Source: Streptomyces sp. NBC_01451
GTDB taxonomy: Bacteria; Actinomycetota; Actinomycetes; Streptomycetales; Streptomycetaceae
Length of the DNA stretch: 64,000 nt
Reading direction: 5' to 3'
Assembly: GCF_036227485.1 (NCBI RefSeq)
Contig: NZ_CP109479.1
Span: forward strand, 5,270,001 to 5,334,000
Shown here: positions 1-8,166 of the stretch, piece by piece
Layout of the letters: each line of letters starts with the position of its first letter
Numbering within the stretch: position 1 is the stretch's first letter
Made by a program: the position numbers and the translations under genes
Notes under the pieces: generated by a model
Told to the model about the DNA's origin: nothing
The model's input: only the letters and a program-made list of their open reading frames with translations
The model's database searches: none

Positions 1-345
1 ATGGAGGCGCTGAAGGCGATGGACCGCACACTGCTGGGCGGCACACCGGAGGAGGTCCCGGAGCGCTTCGAAGCGTCGTCGCCCCTCACATACGTCGACG
101 CGGTGAAGGCGCCGGTGTACATCTCGGCCGGGGTGAACGACCCGCGCTGTCCGATCCGCCAGATCGACAACTACGTGAAGCGGCTGGAGGCAAGGGGCGC
201 GGTGCACGAGGTGTACCGCTACGACGCGGGTCACGGATCACTGGTGGTGGACGAGCGGATCAAGCAGGTGCGGCTTGAACTGGAGTTCGCGGAACGGCAT
301 CTGCCTGTCATCCCGTCCGGGGGTCTCCCCTCTGGGGGAGTTTGA
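1..345 (+). CDS. S9 family prolyl oligopeptidase, C-terminal fragment
   Basis: Only the last 114 codons are in the window; the reading frame is open at base 1, so the visible ATG is probably internal. The fragment carries the end of the alpha/beta-hydrolase domain of S9 peptidases. GVNDPRCP holds the acid of the catalytic triad and DAGHGS the catalytic histidine; the nucleophile serine lies upstream of the window. These enzymes cleave peptides after proline or related residues in the cytoplasm. The final residues (PSGGLPSGGV) and the stop codon fall inside an intergenic repeat that follows the gene, so the tail is probably not part of the conserved fold. Confidence 0.85.
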   Translation: MEALKAMDRTLLGGTPEEVPERFEASSPLTYVDAVKAPVYISAGVNDPRCPIRQIDNYVKRLEARGAVHEVYRYDAGHGSLVVDERIKQVRLELEFAERHLPVIPSGGLPSGGV

Positions 346-420
346 GAACGAGGCCCCTTCAGGGCCGAAGCGGGCGTCCGGGGGCGGCAGCCCCAGGGCC
401 TGGATGGGACGGGCAGCGGC
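313..420. repeat. Streptomyces intergenic repeat, copy A
   Basis: The stretch contains CCCTCTGGGGGAGTTTGAG followed by ACGAGG, TTCAG, a GCGGGCGTCCGGGGG block and GACGGGCAG. The same order of words occurs at 42808-42925. The element covers the last codons and stop codon of the peptidase gene. From general knowledge this word set recurs between genes in many Streptomyces chromosomes. Its function is unknown; the C-rich and G-rich arms can pair. Confidence 0.7.
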
Positions 421-442
421 GGCGGGGTGAGCGGGCGAGGAA

Positions 443-2512
443 CTACACCCCCGCCCGCTCACCCCGCCGCCTCCCCAGCAGCTCCGCCAGTCCCCGCCGG
501 GTGGCGGCCAGTACCACCCGGTCCTCCGCCCGCAGCACATACGTCTCCGGCAGATCCCAGACCAGCCCCGACGGACGTCCGTCCGCACCGACGGCTCCCG
601 CCCCCGTGTCCAGCGCCAGCACCCGCCAGGCGCCCGCCCGAAACGCCTCCCCGACCGTCCGCCCCTCCAGCTGGGCATGCCCGCCCACCCGCATCGCCGC
701 GAACAGCAGGACCCGCCGCTCGACGGGAATCGTGCCCAGGATCTGCGTCCGGCGCCCCATCATCGCCCCGGCGAACGCGGGCGCGGCCAGGTGCGACACG
801 CTCCGGCTGCGGGTGGTCGCGCCGGGGTGCGCGGCCCGCAGGGTGCGGTACACGGCGGTGGCGAAGTCGTCGTCGTACAGGCGCAGGACGACGCGCAGGT
901 CGGGCCGTACGGAACGTCCGTACAGCACCGCCTCCAGGTTCGTCGTGTCGGCGCTGGTGAGGGCGAGGAGAGCCTGCGCGCGGTTGATCTTCGCGGCCTC
1001 CAGGACGCCCTCCTGGGTCACGTCGCCCAGCACCACCGGCACCCGCAGCCGCCGCGCCGTGGCGAGCCCGCGCGCGTCGGGATCCGCCTCGACGCACACC
1101 ACCGGGATGTTCAGCTCCCGCAGGCGGGTCAGCACGCGCGTACCGATCTTGCCGAGCCCGAGCAGCACCACGTGCCCGCTCAGCCCGCGCGGCGGCCTCC
1201 GTACCGCGGACCCGCTGCGGAACGTGCCCAGCGCCTCCAGCACGGCGGCCAGCAGCACCGGCAGCAGCAGCAACCCGACCAGCCCCGACAGGAGTTGGAG
1301 GATCTGGCGGGTCATGGATTCCCCGAGCGCCGGGTCGTTGATGGCGAACAGGTCCAGGAGGGTCAAGTAGGTCGCGTGGACGGGGTGTTCGCCCGTCGTG
1401 ACCGTCAGCGCGACGGCGAGGGCGATCACGCACCCGAGCATCCCGGCCAGCGACCACCGCAGCCGCCGCGAGAACAGCGAGGCGAACGGCGGGACCACGG
1501 CCCAGCCCCGTCCGCCCGACATCGACGTCCCGGAGTAGGCGTACGCCACCTGCTGGAGCACGACCGTCCCGCGCCCGGTCGCCGCCGCCACCGCCGCCTC
1601 GTCGGGGAGCAGTTGGGGCCCCTGGTCGCCGCTGCCCTCGGAGCCGTCGGCGCCGGCCGGGTCACTGCTCGTGGCGGAGAGCAGGGCGAGGGTGTAGAGG
1701 CCCGGGTCGGCGACCTCGCCCGGCGCCGGCGGCAGCCGTTCCACCGCGCGCAGCAGCAGCCCGGCGGTCTGAACGACCTTGCTGGTACCGGTGATCGCGG
1801 TGGCGGCGAGTGCCGGGGCGGCCGTGTCGGCGTCGGAGAGGACGGTGGTGGACGCGTCGGAGCGGTTGTCCGGATAGCCGCTGCCGTCGTCGTCGCTGTC
1901 ACCGGTGCTGTTGGCCGCTGCCGCCAACGCCGATGCCTGGTCGAGGAGTTCGCCGATGTGCTGTCCCAACCGCCGGTTGTAGAGCCGGAGTACGAGCTGA
2001 AGTCGTGGATTGAGGCGGCGGGCGGTGAGCGCGGCGCGGATGTTGGTCTCGTCGTCGTCGTACACGAGCGCCAGCGCGGCGGCCCGCTCCGCACCGGCCT
2101 CGGCGAGCACGGCCTCGGTCAGCTCGACGGCCTCCAACACCCCTTCGTGCGACCCGGGTTCACCGCCACCCGTCCCACCCGTCCCACCGGTCCTGCTGGT
2201 CCCCCCGGTGGTTCCGTTGCCGCCCCCGTTGGTCCCGTTTCCCGCGGCCCGGTTGACGGCCGCGGTCATCCGGTCGAGCAGCGCCGACGCGGTTCCGGCG
2301 GCCCGGACGATCACCGGCGGCCGTACGTTCCGCTCCGAGGGCGGGACGACGAGCGTGACCTGCTCGCCGTACACGTTGCGGAGTTCGTGGGCCAGCCGGT
2401 GCGCGAGCCCGTCGTCGCCGCACACGATCATGTGCGCGGCGGGATCACCGATACCCGGACCACCCGGCCCGTTCGGCCCGCTCTGACTCGGAAGGTTCCC
2501 CAGGATCGCCAC
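443..2512 (-). CDS. Two-Rossmann (TrkA-N/RCK-like) putative ion channel
   Basis: The protein has 689 residues. An N-terminal nucleotide-binding-like domain begins near residue 28 (MIVCGDDGLAHRLAHEL). It is interrupted by Gly/Thr- and Asp/Ser-rich inserts. Two hydrophobic segments near 357-378 and 404-425 flank a short pore-loop-like stretch. A second Rossmann domain begins near 447 with the dinucleotide motif GLGKIG and continues to an RCK-C-like end. This order, RCK - two membrane helices - RCK, is that of actinobacterial channel proteins related to plant CASTOR/POLLUX. The likely role is ligand-gated cation flux across the plasma membrane. Ion selectivity cannot be read. The gene stands alone and converges with the peptidase gene. 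Confidence 0.75.
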   Translation of the reverse strand: MAILGNLPSQSGPNGPGGPGIGDPAAHMIVCGDDGLAHRLAHELRNVYGEQVTLVVPPSERNVRPPVIVRAAGTASALLDRMTAAVNRAAGNGTNGGGNGTTGGTSRTGGTGGTGGGEPGSHEGVLEAVELTEAVLAEAGAERAAALALVYDDDETNIRAALTARRLNPRLQLVLRLYNRRLGQHIGELLDQASALAAAANSTGDSDDDGSGYPDNRSDASTTVLSDADTAAPALAATAITGTSKVVQTAGLLLRAVERLPPAPGEVADPGLYTLALLSATSSDPAGADGSEGSGDQGPQLLPDEAAVAAATGRGTVVLQQVAYAYSGTSMSGGRGWAVVPPFASLFSRRLRWSLAGMLGCVIALAVALTVTTGEHPVHATYLTLLDLFAINDPALGESMTRQILQLLSGLVGLLLLPVLLAAVLEALGTFRSGSAVRRPPRGLSGHVVLLGLGKIGTRVLTRLRELNIPVVCVEADPDARGLATARRLRVPVVLGDVTQEGVLEAAKINRAQALLALTSADTTNLEAVLYGRSVRPDLRVVLRLYDDDFATAVYRTLRAAHPGATTRSRSVSHLAAPAFAGAMMGRRTQILGTIPVERRVLLFAAMRVGGHAQLEGRTVGEAFRAGAWRVLALDTGAGAVGADGRPSGLVWDLPETYVLRAEDRVVLAATRRGLAELLGRRRGERAGV

Positions 2513-2604
2513 GAGGGAGAAGACTGCCTCACCGTGACGGGTGGTTGCAGGCCGGGGGCCACCGACGGGCCGACGGGCCTACGAACCTACGGACCGACGC
2601 ACCG

Positions 2605-3795
2605 TCAGGCCACCTCGCTGCGGCCCACCACCCGTCCCGCCCGGTCGATACAGATCACGTCGACCGCGACGGGTGCCCCGCGCAGTACCGCGAGTGCCTC
2701 GTCGCGCGCGGCCACCGCGACCAGGTCGCCGAGCGGGACCCCGGCCGCCGCGCACAACTGGAGTGCCGCGAGGCCGGTGTTGGCGTCCGCGACCTCGGCG
2801 GCCAGCGTCTCGCTCGCGCCGCCGCGCCGGGCCAGTTCGGCGAGAAGTCCCTTGTCGACCTGGGAACGGGCGGAGTGCAGGTCCAGATGACCGGCCGCCA
2901 GCTTCGACAGTTTCGCGAACCCGCCGCAGATCGTGAGCCGTTCGACGGGATGCCGTCGTACGTACTTCAGCACCGCCCCCGCGAAGTCGCCCATGTCGAG
3001 CAGGGCTTCCTCGGGGAGTCCGTACGCGGCCACGACCGTCTTCTCCGAGGTCGAGCCGGTGCATCCGGCGACGTGGGTGTGTCCGGCGGCCCGGGCCACG
3101 TCCACGCCCCGCCGGATCGAGTCGATCCACGCCGAGCAGGAGTAGGGGACGACGATTCCGGTGGTGCCGAGGACGGACAGCCCGCCGAGGATGCCGAGCC
3201 GCGGATTCCAGGTGGAGCGGGCGATCTCCTCGCCGTTGTCGATGGAAATGGTGATCTCGACATCACCCCCGTTCCCGTTTCCTTGCCTACTCCCGTTCCC
3301 GTTCCCGTCGCTGTTCCCGCTGTTCCCGCTGTTCCCGTGCAGGGCGGCCACCCGGGCGACGTGGTCGCGCATCAGCTGCCGGGGGACCGGGTTGACCGCC
3401 GGTTCGCCGACCGCCAGCGGCAGCCCGGGGCGGGTCACTGTGCCGACGCCCGGACCGGCCCGGAAGACGACGCCCGACCCGGCGGGCAGCAGCCGTACCG
3501 TCGCCCGGACCAGTGCGCCGTGGGTGACGTCCGGGTCGTCGCCCGCGTCCTTCACGATGCCCGCCATGGCGTACGAGCCGGTCAGCTCCTCGGTGGCCAG
3601 CGCGAACGCCGGTGTCTGGCCCCTGGGCAGCGTGATCGTCACCGGGTCGGGGAAGTCCCCGGTGAGCAGGGCGGTGTACGCGGCTGTCGTGGCGGCGGTC
3701 GCACAGGCGCCGGTGGTCCAGCCGGGGCGCAGGCCGGTGTGCTTGAGTTGGGCACCGCGTCCGCCCTTGGCCCCGCCGGCCTCGCCGCCGCTCAT
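2605..3795 (-). CDS. cbiD: Cobalt-precorrin-5B (C1)-methyltransferase CbiD
   Basis: The protein has 396 residues from the ATG at 3795. After a short charged leader it reads LRPGWTTGACATAATTAA, the N-terminal signature of CbiD. Later come CTGSTSEK and GDFAGAVLKYVRRHP, also typical of the family. CbiD methylates C-1 of the corrin ring using S-adenosylmethionine and is diagnostic of the anaerobic (early cobalt insertion) cobalamin branch. A variable Gly/Asn-rich insert lies near residues 150-175 and is encoded by near-tandem GTTCCC words. The start is 18 bp from the divergent cobK start, so both promoters must overlap or lie within the neighbouring coding sequence. Confidence 0.93.
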   Translation of the reverse strand: MSGGEAGGAKGGRGAQLKHTGLRPGWTTGACATAATTAAYTALLTGDFPDPVTITLPRGQTPAFALATEELTGSYAMAGIVKDAGDDPDVTHGALVRATVRLLPAGSGVVFRAGPGVGTVTRPGLPLAVGEPAVNPVPRQLMRDHVARVAALHGNSGNSGNSDGNGNGSRQGNGNGGDVEITISIDNGEEIARSTWNPRLGILGGLSVLGTTGIVVPYSCSAWIDSIRRGVDVARAAGHTHVAGCTGSTSEKTVVAAYGLPEEALLDMGDFAGAVLKYVRRHPVERLTICGGFAKLSKLAAGHLDLHSARSQVDKGLLAELARRGGASETLAAEVADANTGLAALQLCAAAGVPLGDLVAVAARDEALAVLRGAPVAVDVICIDRAGRVVGRSEVA

Positions 3796-3813
3796 GAAAG
3801 GAACCCGGTCGTC

Positions 3814-4611
3814 GTGCCGCACGTACTGATCCTGGGCGGAACCGCCGAGGCCCGCCGCCTCGCCGAGCTCCTGACGGCCGACGCGGACGAGACGGCCGGT
3901 ACGCGGTTGCCCGCGCTCCGGGTGACGAACTCCCTGGCCGGACGGGTCTCCACGCCCCGGCTGCCGCCCGGCGAGGTGCGGGTGGGCGGCTTCGGCGGCG
4001 CCGAGGGGCTGGCCGCGTGGCTGGGCGAGCACCAGGTGGACGTCCTCATTGATGCCACCCACCCCTTCGCCGACACGATCAGTTTCCACGCGGCGCGGGC
4101 CGCCGCCGCAGCCCATGTTCCCCTGCTCGCGCTCCGGCGCCCCGGCTGGGTCCCGGTCGACGGGGACGACTGGCACGAGGCCGGCTCTCTGGAAGAGGCC
4201 GCCGCACTGCTGCCCTCGCTCGGCCGGCGCGTGTTCCTCACCACCGGGCGCCTGGGCCTGGCCGCCTTCGCCGTCGCCGCGCTCGACGAGCTGTGGTTCC
4301 TCGTCCGTTCCGTCGACGCGCCCGAGCCCCCGCACCCGGCCCGTATGGAGGTGCTGCTCGACCGCGGCCCCTTCACTCTCGACGGCGAGGACGGCAAACC
4401 CGGCGAACGCGAGCTGCTGCGCCGCCACCGCATCGACGTCGTCGTCACGAAGGACAGCGGCGGCCCGGCGACCGCACCGAAGCTGACGGCGGCGAGGGAG
4501 GCGGGGCTGCCGGTGGTCGTCGTACGGCGCCCGGCGGTACCGGAGGGCGTGCGGGTGGTCGACAGCCCGGAGCAGGCCCTGCACTGGCTCCTGACGTCCC
4601 GACACCCCTGA
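3814..4611 (+). CDS. cobK: Precorrin-6A / cobalt-precorrin-6A reductase
   Basis: The chosen GTG at 3814 gives 265 residues beginning VPHVLILGGTAEARRLAELL, the nucleotide-binding N-terminus of CobK/CbiJ; a GAAAGGA ribosome site ends 11 bases before it. Further family features are DVLIDATHPFADTIS and, near the C-terminus, DVVVTKDSGGPATAPKL. The enzyme reduces the corrin macrocycle at C18-C19 with NAD(P)H, after the CbiD step. It is divergent from cbiD. The same frame is open far upstream, but that part is antisense to cbiD and not protein-like. Confidence 0.92.
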   Translation: MPHVLILGGTAEARRLAELLTADADETAGTRLPALRVTNSLAGRVSTPRLPPGEVRVGGFGGAEGLAAWLGEHQVDVLIDATHPFADTISFHAARAAAAAHVPLLALRRPGWVPVDGDDWHEAGSLEEAAALLPSLGRRVFLTTGRLGLAAFAVAALDELWFLVRSVDAPEPPHPARMEVLLDRGPFTLDGEDGKPGERELLRRHRIDVVVTKDSGGPATAPKLTAAREAGLPVVVVRRPAVPEGVRVVDSPEQALHWLLTSRHP

Positions 4612-4688
4612 CCTCCTCGTCCCCTGTCCCCTGTCCCCTTGCTTCCCTGGCCTCCTGGCCTCCTGACCGAAACCTGTCGGGACCTTTA

Positions 4689-4705
4689 CTGCACATTGAT
4701 TGCAG
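4689..4705. promoter_or_regulatory. Nur-like nickel-responsive operator
   Basis: CTGCAC-ATTGA-TTGCAG matches the Streptomyces Nur box (TTGCAA-N5-TTGCAA) in spacing and in both TGCA cores. It lies 30-46 bp before the NiCoT start. A weak TTTACT / TAATGG promoter pair (4685-4690 and 4707-4712) brackets it, so Nur bound here would block RNA polymerase. The match is seen directly; the regulator is inferred from the downstream gene. Confidence 0.55.
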
Positions 4706-4734
4706 GTAATGGATGCTGGCAGAAGGCTGGAGCG

Positions 4735-5820
4735 ATGAGTCGTGAGGAGTGGATCAGGGTCGGTGGCATGGCCGCCTTCATCGTGGCGCTGCACGTCATC
4801 GGCTGGTTCACGCTCGTGGCGATCGTCGCGCCCGAGCACTACACCGCCGGTGGGAAGGCCTTCGGCATCGGTATCGGGGTGACCGCCTACACGCTCGGTA
4901 TGCGGCACGCCTTCGACGCCGACCACATCGCCGCCATCGACAACACGACCCGGAAACTGATGGGCGAGGGGCAGCGCCCGCTGTCCGTCGGGTTCTGGTT
5001 CTCGCTCGGCCACTCCAGCGTCGTCTTCGCCCTCGCCCTTCTGCTGTCCCTGGGCGTCAAGGCCCTCGCCGGGCCGGTCCAGGACGACGGCTCCAACCTG
5101 CACGACGTCACCGGCCTCATCGGTACGACCGTCTCCGGGACGTTCCTCTACCTCATCGCCGGCATCAACCTCGTCATCCTCGCCGGCATCTGGAAGGTGT
5201 TCCGGCGGATGCGGACCGGCCACTTCGACGAGGACGCCCTCGAAGAGCAGCTGAACAGCCGGGGGTTCATGAACCGGCTCCTGGGCCGCTTCACGAGGTC
5301 GATCACCAAGTCGTGGCAGATGTATCCGCTGGGCCTGCTCTTCGGGCTCGGCTTCGACACGGCCACCGAGGTCGCGCTCCTCGTGCTGGCCGGTTCGGGC
5401 GCGGCCTCGGGGCTGCCCTGGTACGCGATCCTGTGCCTGCCCGTCCTCTTCGCGGCCGGGATGTCGCTGCTGGACACGATCGACGGCTCGTTCATGAACT
5501 TCGCGTACGGCTGGGCCTTCTCCAAGCCGGTCCGCAAGGTCTACTACAACCTCACGATCACCGGACTGTCGGTCGCCGTCGCGCTCATCATCGGCACGGT
5601 CGAGCTGCTGGGCCTGATCGCCGACCGGGCGGACCTCCACGGCCCGTTCTGGGACCGGGTGTCCGGCCTCGACCTCAACATCGTCGGCTACGTCATCGTC
5701 GGGCTGTTCTTCGCGACCTGGGCCGTCGCCCTGGTGGTGTGGAAGGTCGGCCGGATCGAGGAGAGGTGGACGTCGGGACTGGCTGGGCCGGAGCGGAAAC
5801 CTGTGGAGGCGGAGGCGTAG
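4735..5820 (+). CDS. NiCoT family nickel/cobalt transporter
   Basis: The ATG at 4735 after AAGGCTGG gives 361 residues. The family signature HAFDADHIAAIDNTTRK (HX4DH) is in the second membrane helix, and LGFDTATEVALL and LFAAGMSLLDTIDGSFM are the other conserved metal-site helices. About eight membrane segments are visible, with a long cytoplasmic loop (FRRMRTGHFDEDALEEQL) between helices 4 and 5. It imports Ni2+ and/or Co2+ driven by the ion gradient. Its place between cobK and cobH suggests cobalt supply for cobalamin, while the Nur-like box suggests nickel control. Confidence 0.93.
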   Translation: MSREEWIRVGGMAAFIVALHVIGWFTLVAIVAPEHYTAGGKAFGIGIGVTAYTLGMRHAFDADHIAAIDNTTRKLMGEGQRPLSVGFWFSLGHSSVVFALALLLSLGVKALAGPVQDDGSNLHDVTGLIGTTVSGTFLYLIAGINLVILAGIWKVFRRMRTGHFDEDALEEQLNSRGFMNRLLGRFTRSITKSWQMYPLGLLFGLGFDTATEVALLVLAGSGAASGLPWYAILCLPVLFAAGMSLLDTIDGSFMNFAYGWAFSKPVRKVYYNLTITGLSVAVALIIGTVELLGLIADRADLHGPFWDRVSGLDLNIVGYVIVGLFFATWAVALVVWKVGRIEERWTSGLAGPERKPVEAEA

Positions 5821-5911
5821 ACCGCCCCCTGTACCCGGCTCTGCCCCTGCCCCCGTCTCGGCCTGCCTCCCTCCTGGTGGGGAGCCGCCCCCGGTTGTGT
5901 GCCGTCCCCGC

Positions 5912-6565
5912 TCACTCCGCCTCGCTCGCGATCGCGTTGACCGCCGCCGCCGCGATGGCGCTCCCGCCCCGGCGCCCCCGTACGACCAGATGCTCCAGCC
6001 GGGACGGATGCCCGGCCAGCGCGTCCTTCGACTCGACCGCGCCGACGAAGCCCACCGGGACGCCGATCACCGCCGCCGGGCGGGGTGCCCCTTCCTCGAT
6101 CATCTCCAGGAGCCGGAAGAGGGCGGTGGGCGCGTTGCCCACGGCCACCACGGCACCCTCCAGCCGGTCGCGCCACAGCTCCAGCGCGGCGGCGCTGCGC
6201 GTGGTGCCGAGTTCCGCCGCCAGGTCCGGTACCGCCGGGTCGGTGAGCGTGCAGACGACCTCGTTGTCCGCGGGCAGCCGCTTGCGGGTGATGCCGCTGG
6301 CCACCATCGAGACGTCGCAGAGGACGGGGGCGCCCGCGCGCAGGGCCTCGCGGGCGCGGGTGACGACGCCGGGTGTGTAGCCGAGGTCGCCGGCGAGGTC
6401 GACCATCCCGCAGGCGTGGATCATCCGTACGGCGACCTGGGCGACGTCGGCGGGCAGCCCGGCGAGGTCGGCCTCGGCGCGGATGGTGGCGAAGGACTGG
6501 CGGTAGATCGCGGCGCCGTCCTTCTCGTACTCGAACGGGTTCTCGACCACTGTGCTCTCACTCAT
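5912..6565 (-). CDS. cobH: Precorrin-8X / cobalt-precorrin-8 methylmutase
   Basis: The protein has 217 residues. It contains [15 protein letters not shown], with the active-site histidine, and the family blocks [29 protein letters not shown] and [16 protein letters not shown]. The enzyme moves a methyl group from C-11 to C-12 of the corrin ring to give hydrogenobyrinic or cobyrinic acid. It converges with the NiCoT gene (91 bp apart) and is divergent from the amidohydrolase gene. No cobalamin riboswitch is visible upstream. The symbol cobH or cbiC applies depending on the branch; the cbiD neighbour favours the anaerobic branch. Confidence 0.93.
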   Translation of the reverse strand: MSESTVVENPFEYEKDGAAIYRQSFATIRAEADLAGLPADVAQVAVRMIHACGMVDLAGDLGYTPGVVTRAREALRAGAPVLCDVSMVASGITRKRLPADNEVVCTLTDPAVPDLAAELGTTRSAAALELWRDRLEGAVVAVGNAPTALFRLLEMIEEGAPRPAAVIGVPVGFVGAVESKDALAGHPSRLEHLVVRGRRGGSAIAAAAVNAIASEAE

Positions 6566-6640
6566 CCGTCGACGTCCGTGCTGCGGGCCCGGTGATTCTA
6601 CGAATGTACGAGCCCTTTCCCACCACGTTCGGACGGTTGA

Positions 6641-6729
6641 TTCTCTGAAAGTGAGAAGCTAATTTACGTTGACAGAGAAGGTCGAAATCACTGCGGAACC
6701 ACTGTGCAGTCACTGCGGACCACTGCGGA
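6641..6729. promoter_or_regulatory. Divergent control region with inverted and direct repeats
   Basis: Between cobH and the amidohydrolase gene lie TTCTC-N7-GAGAA (6641-6656), a longer pair TTCTCTG / CAGAGAA (6641-6647 and 6673-6679), and three copies of CACTGCGGA (6689, 6711, 6721). The last copy runs into the ribosome site of the amidohydrolase. This density of repeats suggests an operator region, but no named regulator fits with confidence. Confidence 0.35.
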
Positions 6730-6737
6730 GGAACGTC

Positions 6738-8042
6738 ATGGAACGGGACGACCTGATCCTGATCAGCGTGGACGACCACATCATCGAGCCGCCCGACATC
6801 TTCGTGAACCACCTCCCGAAGCGGTATCTGGACGACGCTCCGAAGCTGGTCCACCGCGAGGACGGCAGTGACGTGTGGCAGTTCCGCGACAGCACCATCG
6901 GCAACGCCGCGCTGAACGCGGTCGCCGGTCGGCCCAAGGAGGAGTACGGCCTCGACCCCCAGGGCATGGACGAGATCAGGCCGGGCTGCTACGACGTGCA
7001 CGAGCGCGTCAAGGACATGAACGCCGGCGGAGTCCTGGCCCAGATGAACTTCCCGTCCTTCCCCGGGTTCGCGGCGCGACTGTTCGCCACGGACGACGAC
7101 GACTTCTCGCTGGCGCTGGTGCGGGCGTACAACGACTGGCACATCGACGAGTGGTGCGGCGCGTACCCGGGCCGCTTCATCCCCATGGCACTGCCCGCGA
7201 TCTGGTCGGCGGAGCTGTGCGCGGCCGAGATCCGCCGGGTGGCGGAAAAGGGCTGCCACAGCCTCACCTTCCCGGAGAACCCGGCCGCCCTGGGCTACCC
7301 GAGCTTCCACGACGAGTACTGGAACCCGGTGTGGCAGGCGCTGTCCGACACGAACACGGTGATGTCGGTGCACATCGGTTCGTCCGGGCGGCTGGCGATC
7401 CCGGCGGTGGACTCTCCGCCGGACGTGATGATCACCCTCCAGCCGATCAACCTGGTGTCGGCGGCGGCCGACCTGCTCTGGTCCCGGCCCGTCAAGGAGT
7501 ACCCGGACCTGAAGATCGCGCTGTCGGAGGGCGGCACGGGCTGGATCCCGTACTTCCTGGAGCGGGTCGACCGGACCTTCGAGATGCACGCGACGTGGAC
7601 GCTCCAGGACTTCGGCGGCAAGCTGCCGTCCGAGGTGTTCCGCGAGCACTTCCTGACCTGCTTCATCAGCGACGACCTCGGTGTGAAGCTCCGGCACGAG
7701 ATCGGCATCGACAACATCTGCTGGGAGGGCGACTACCCGCACAGCGACTCCATGTGGCCGGACGCGCCGGAACAGGTCCACGGCGTCCTGGAGAAGCACT
7801 CCGTGCCGGACGAGGACACCATCAGGATGACCCATGAGAACGCGATGCGCTGGTACTCCTTCGACCCCTTCTCGCACATCCCCAAGGACCGGGCCACGGT
7901 CGGCGCCCTGCGCGCGGCGGCCCAGGGCCACGACGTCAGCATCCGCTCCCGGAGCCGTCAACTGACCGAACCGGTCGACAAGTTGGAGGCGTTCCGGACC
8001 CGGGCGCGGGCGGCGGTCGCGGCTGCCGCGGCGGGCAGGTAG
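6738..8042 (+). CDS. Amidohydrolase family 2 (COG2159) metal-dependent hydrolase
   Basis: The ATG at 6738 follows GGAGGAA directly, so it is preferred over an upstream TTG at 6669. The product has 434 residues. It begins DLILISVDDHIIEPPDIF, the first metal-ligand strand of the TIM-barrel fold, and later has MSVHIGSSG, SEGGTGWIPYFLERVDR and CWEGDYPHSDSMWP, the other active-site strands. Family members are decarboxylases or hydrolases of aromatic or acyl substrates. The substrate cannot be told. No partner enzyme of an aromatic pathway is adjacent. Confidence 0.85.
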   Translation: MERDDLILISVDDHIIEPPDIFVNHLPKRYLDDAPKLVHREDGSDVWQFRDSTIGNAALNAVAGRPKEEYGLDPQGMDEIRPGCYDVHERVKDMNAGGVLAQMNFPSFPGFAARLFATDDDDFSLALVRAYNDWHIDEWCGAYPGRFIPMALPAIWSAELCAAEIRRVAEKGCHSLTFPENPAALGYPSFHDEYWNPVWQALSDTNTVMSVHIGSSGRLAIPAVDSPPDVMITLQPINLVSAAADLLWSRPVKEYPDLKIALSEGGTGWIPYFLERVDRTFEMHATWTLQDFGGKLPSEVFREHFLTCFISDDLGVKLRHEIGIDNICWEGDYPHSDSMWPDAPEQVHGVLEKHSVPDEDTIRMTHENAMRWYSFDPFSHIPKDRATVGALRAAAQGHDVSIRSRSRQLTEPVDKLEAFRTRARAAVAAAAAGR

Positions 8043-8050
8043 GAGGCACG

Positions 8051-8095
8051 CCGGTCACTGTGGCGGGCCGGGTCCTGCCGCCGCCAGGTGACCGG
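8051..8095 (+). terminator. Hairpin terminator after the amidohydrolase
   Basis: CCGGTCAC (8051) pairs with GTGACCGG (8088-8095), with further GC pairing inside. It lies 8 bases after the stop codon. Confidence 0.5.
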
Positions 8096-8166
8096 TGCCC
8101 GTAGGGGCAGCCCGGCCTGCCCCGCTGACTCCTGACGGGGGCCGATCGCCACCGTAACGTCGAACA

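Noticed and set aside
677..2890. Long open frame opposite the channel gene
   Set aside because: It is the antisense of a well-supported coding sequence, with Arg/Gly/Pro-rich, low-information translation typical of shadow frames in GC-rich DNA.
6669..6737. Upstream TTG start extending the amidohydrolase by 23 residues
   Set aside because: No ribosome site there; the ATG at 6738 has GGAGGAA at ideal distance and starts at the conserved domain.
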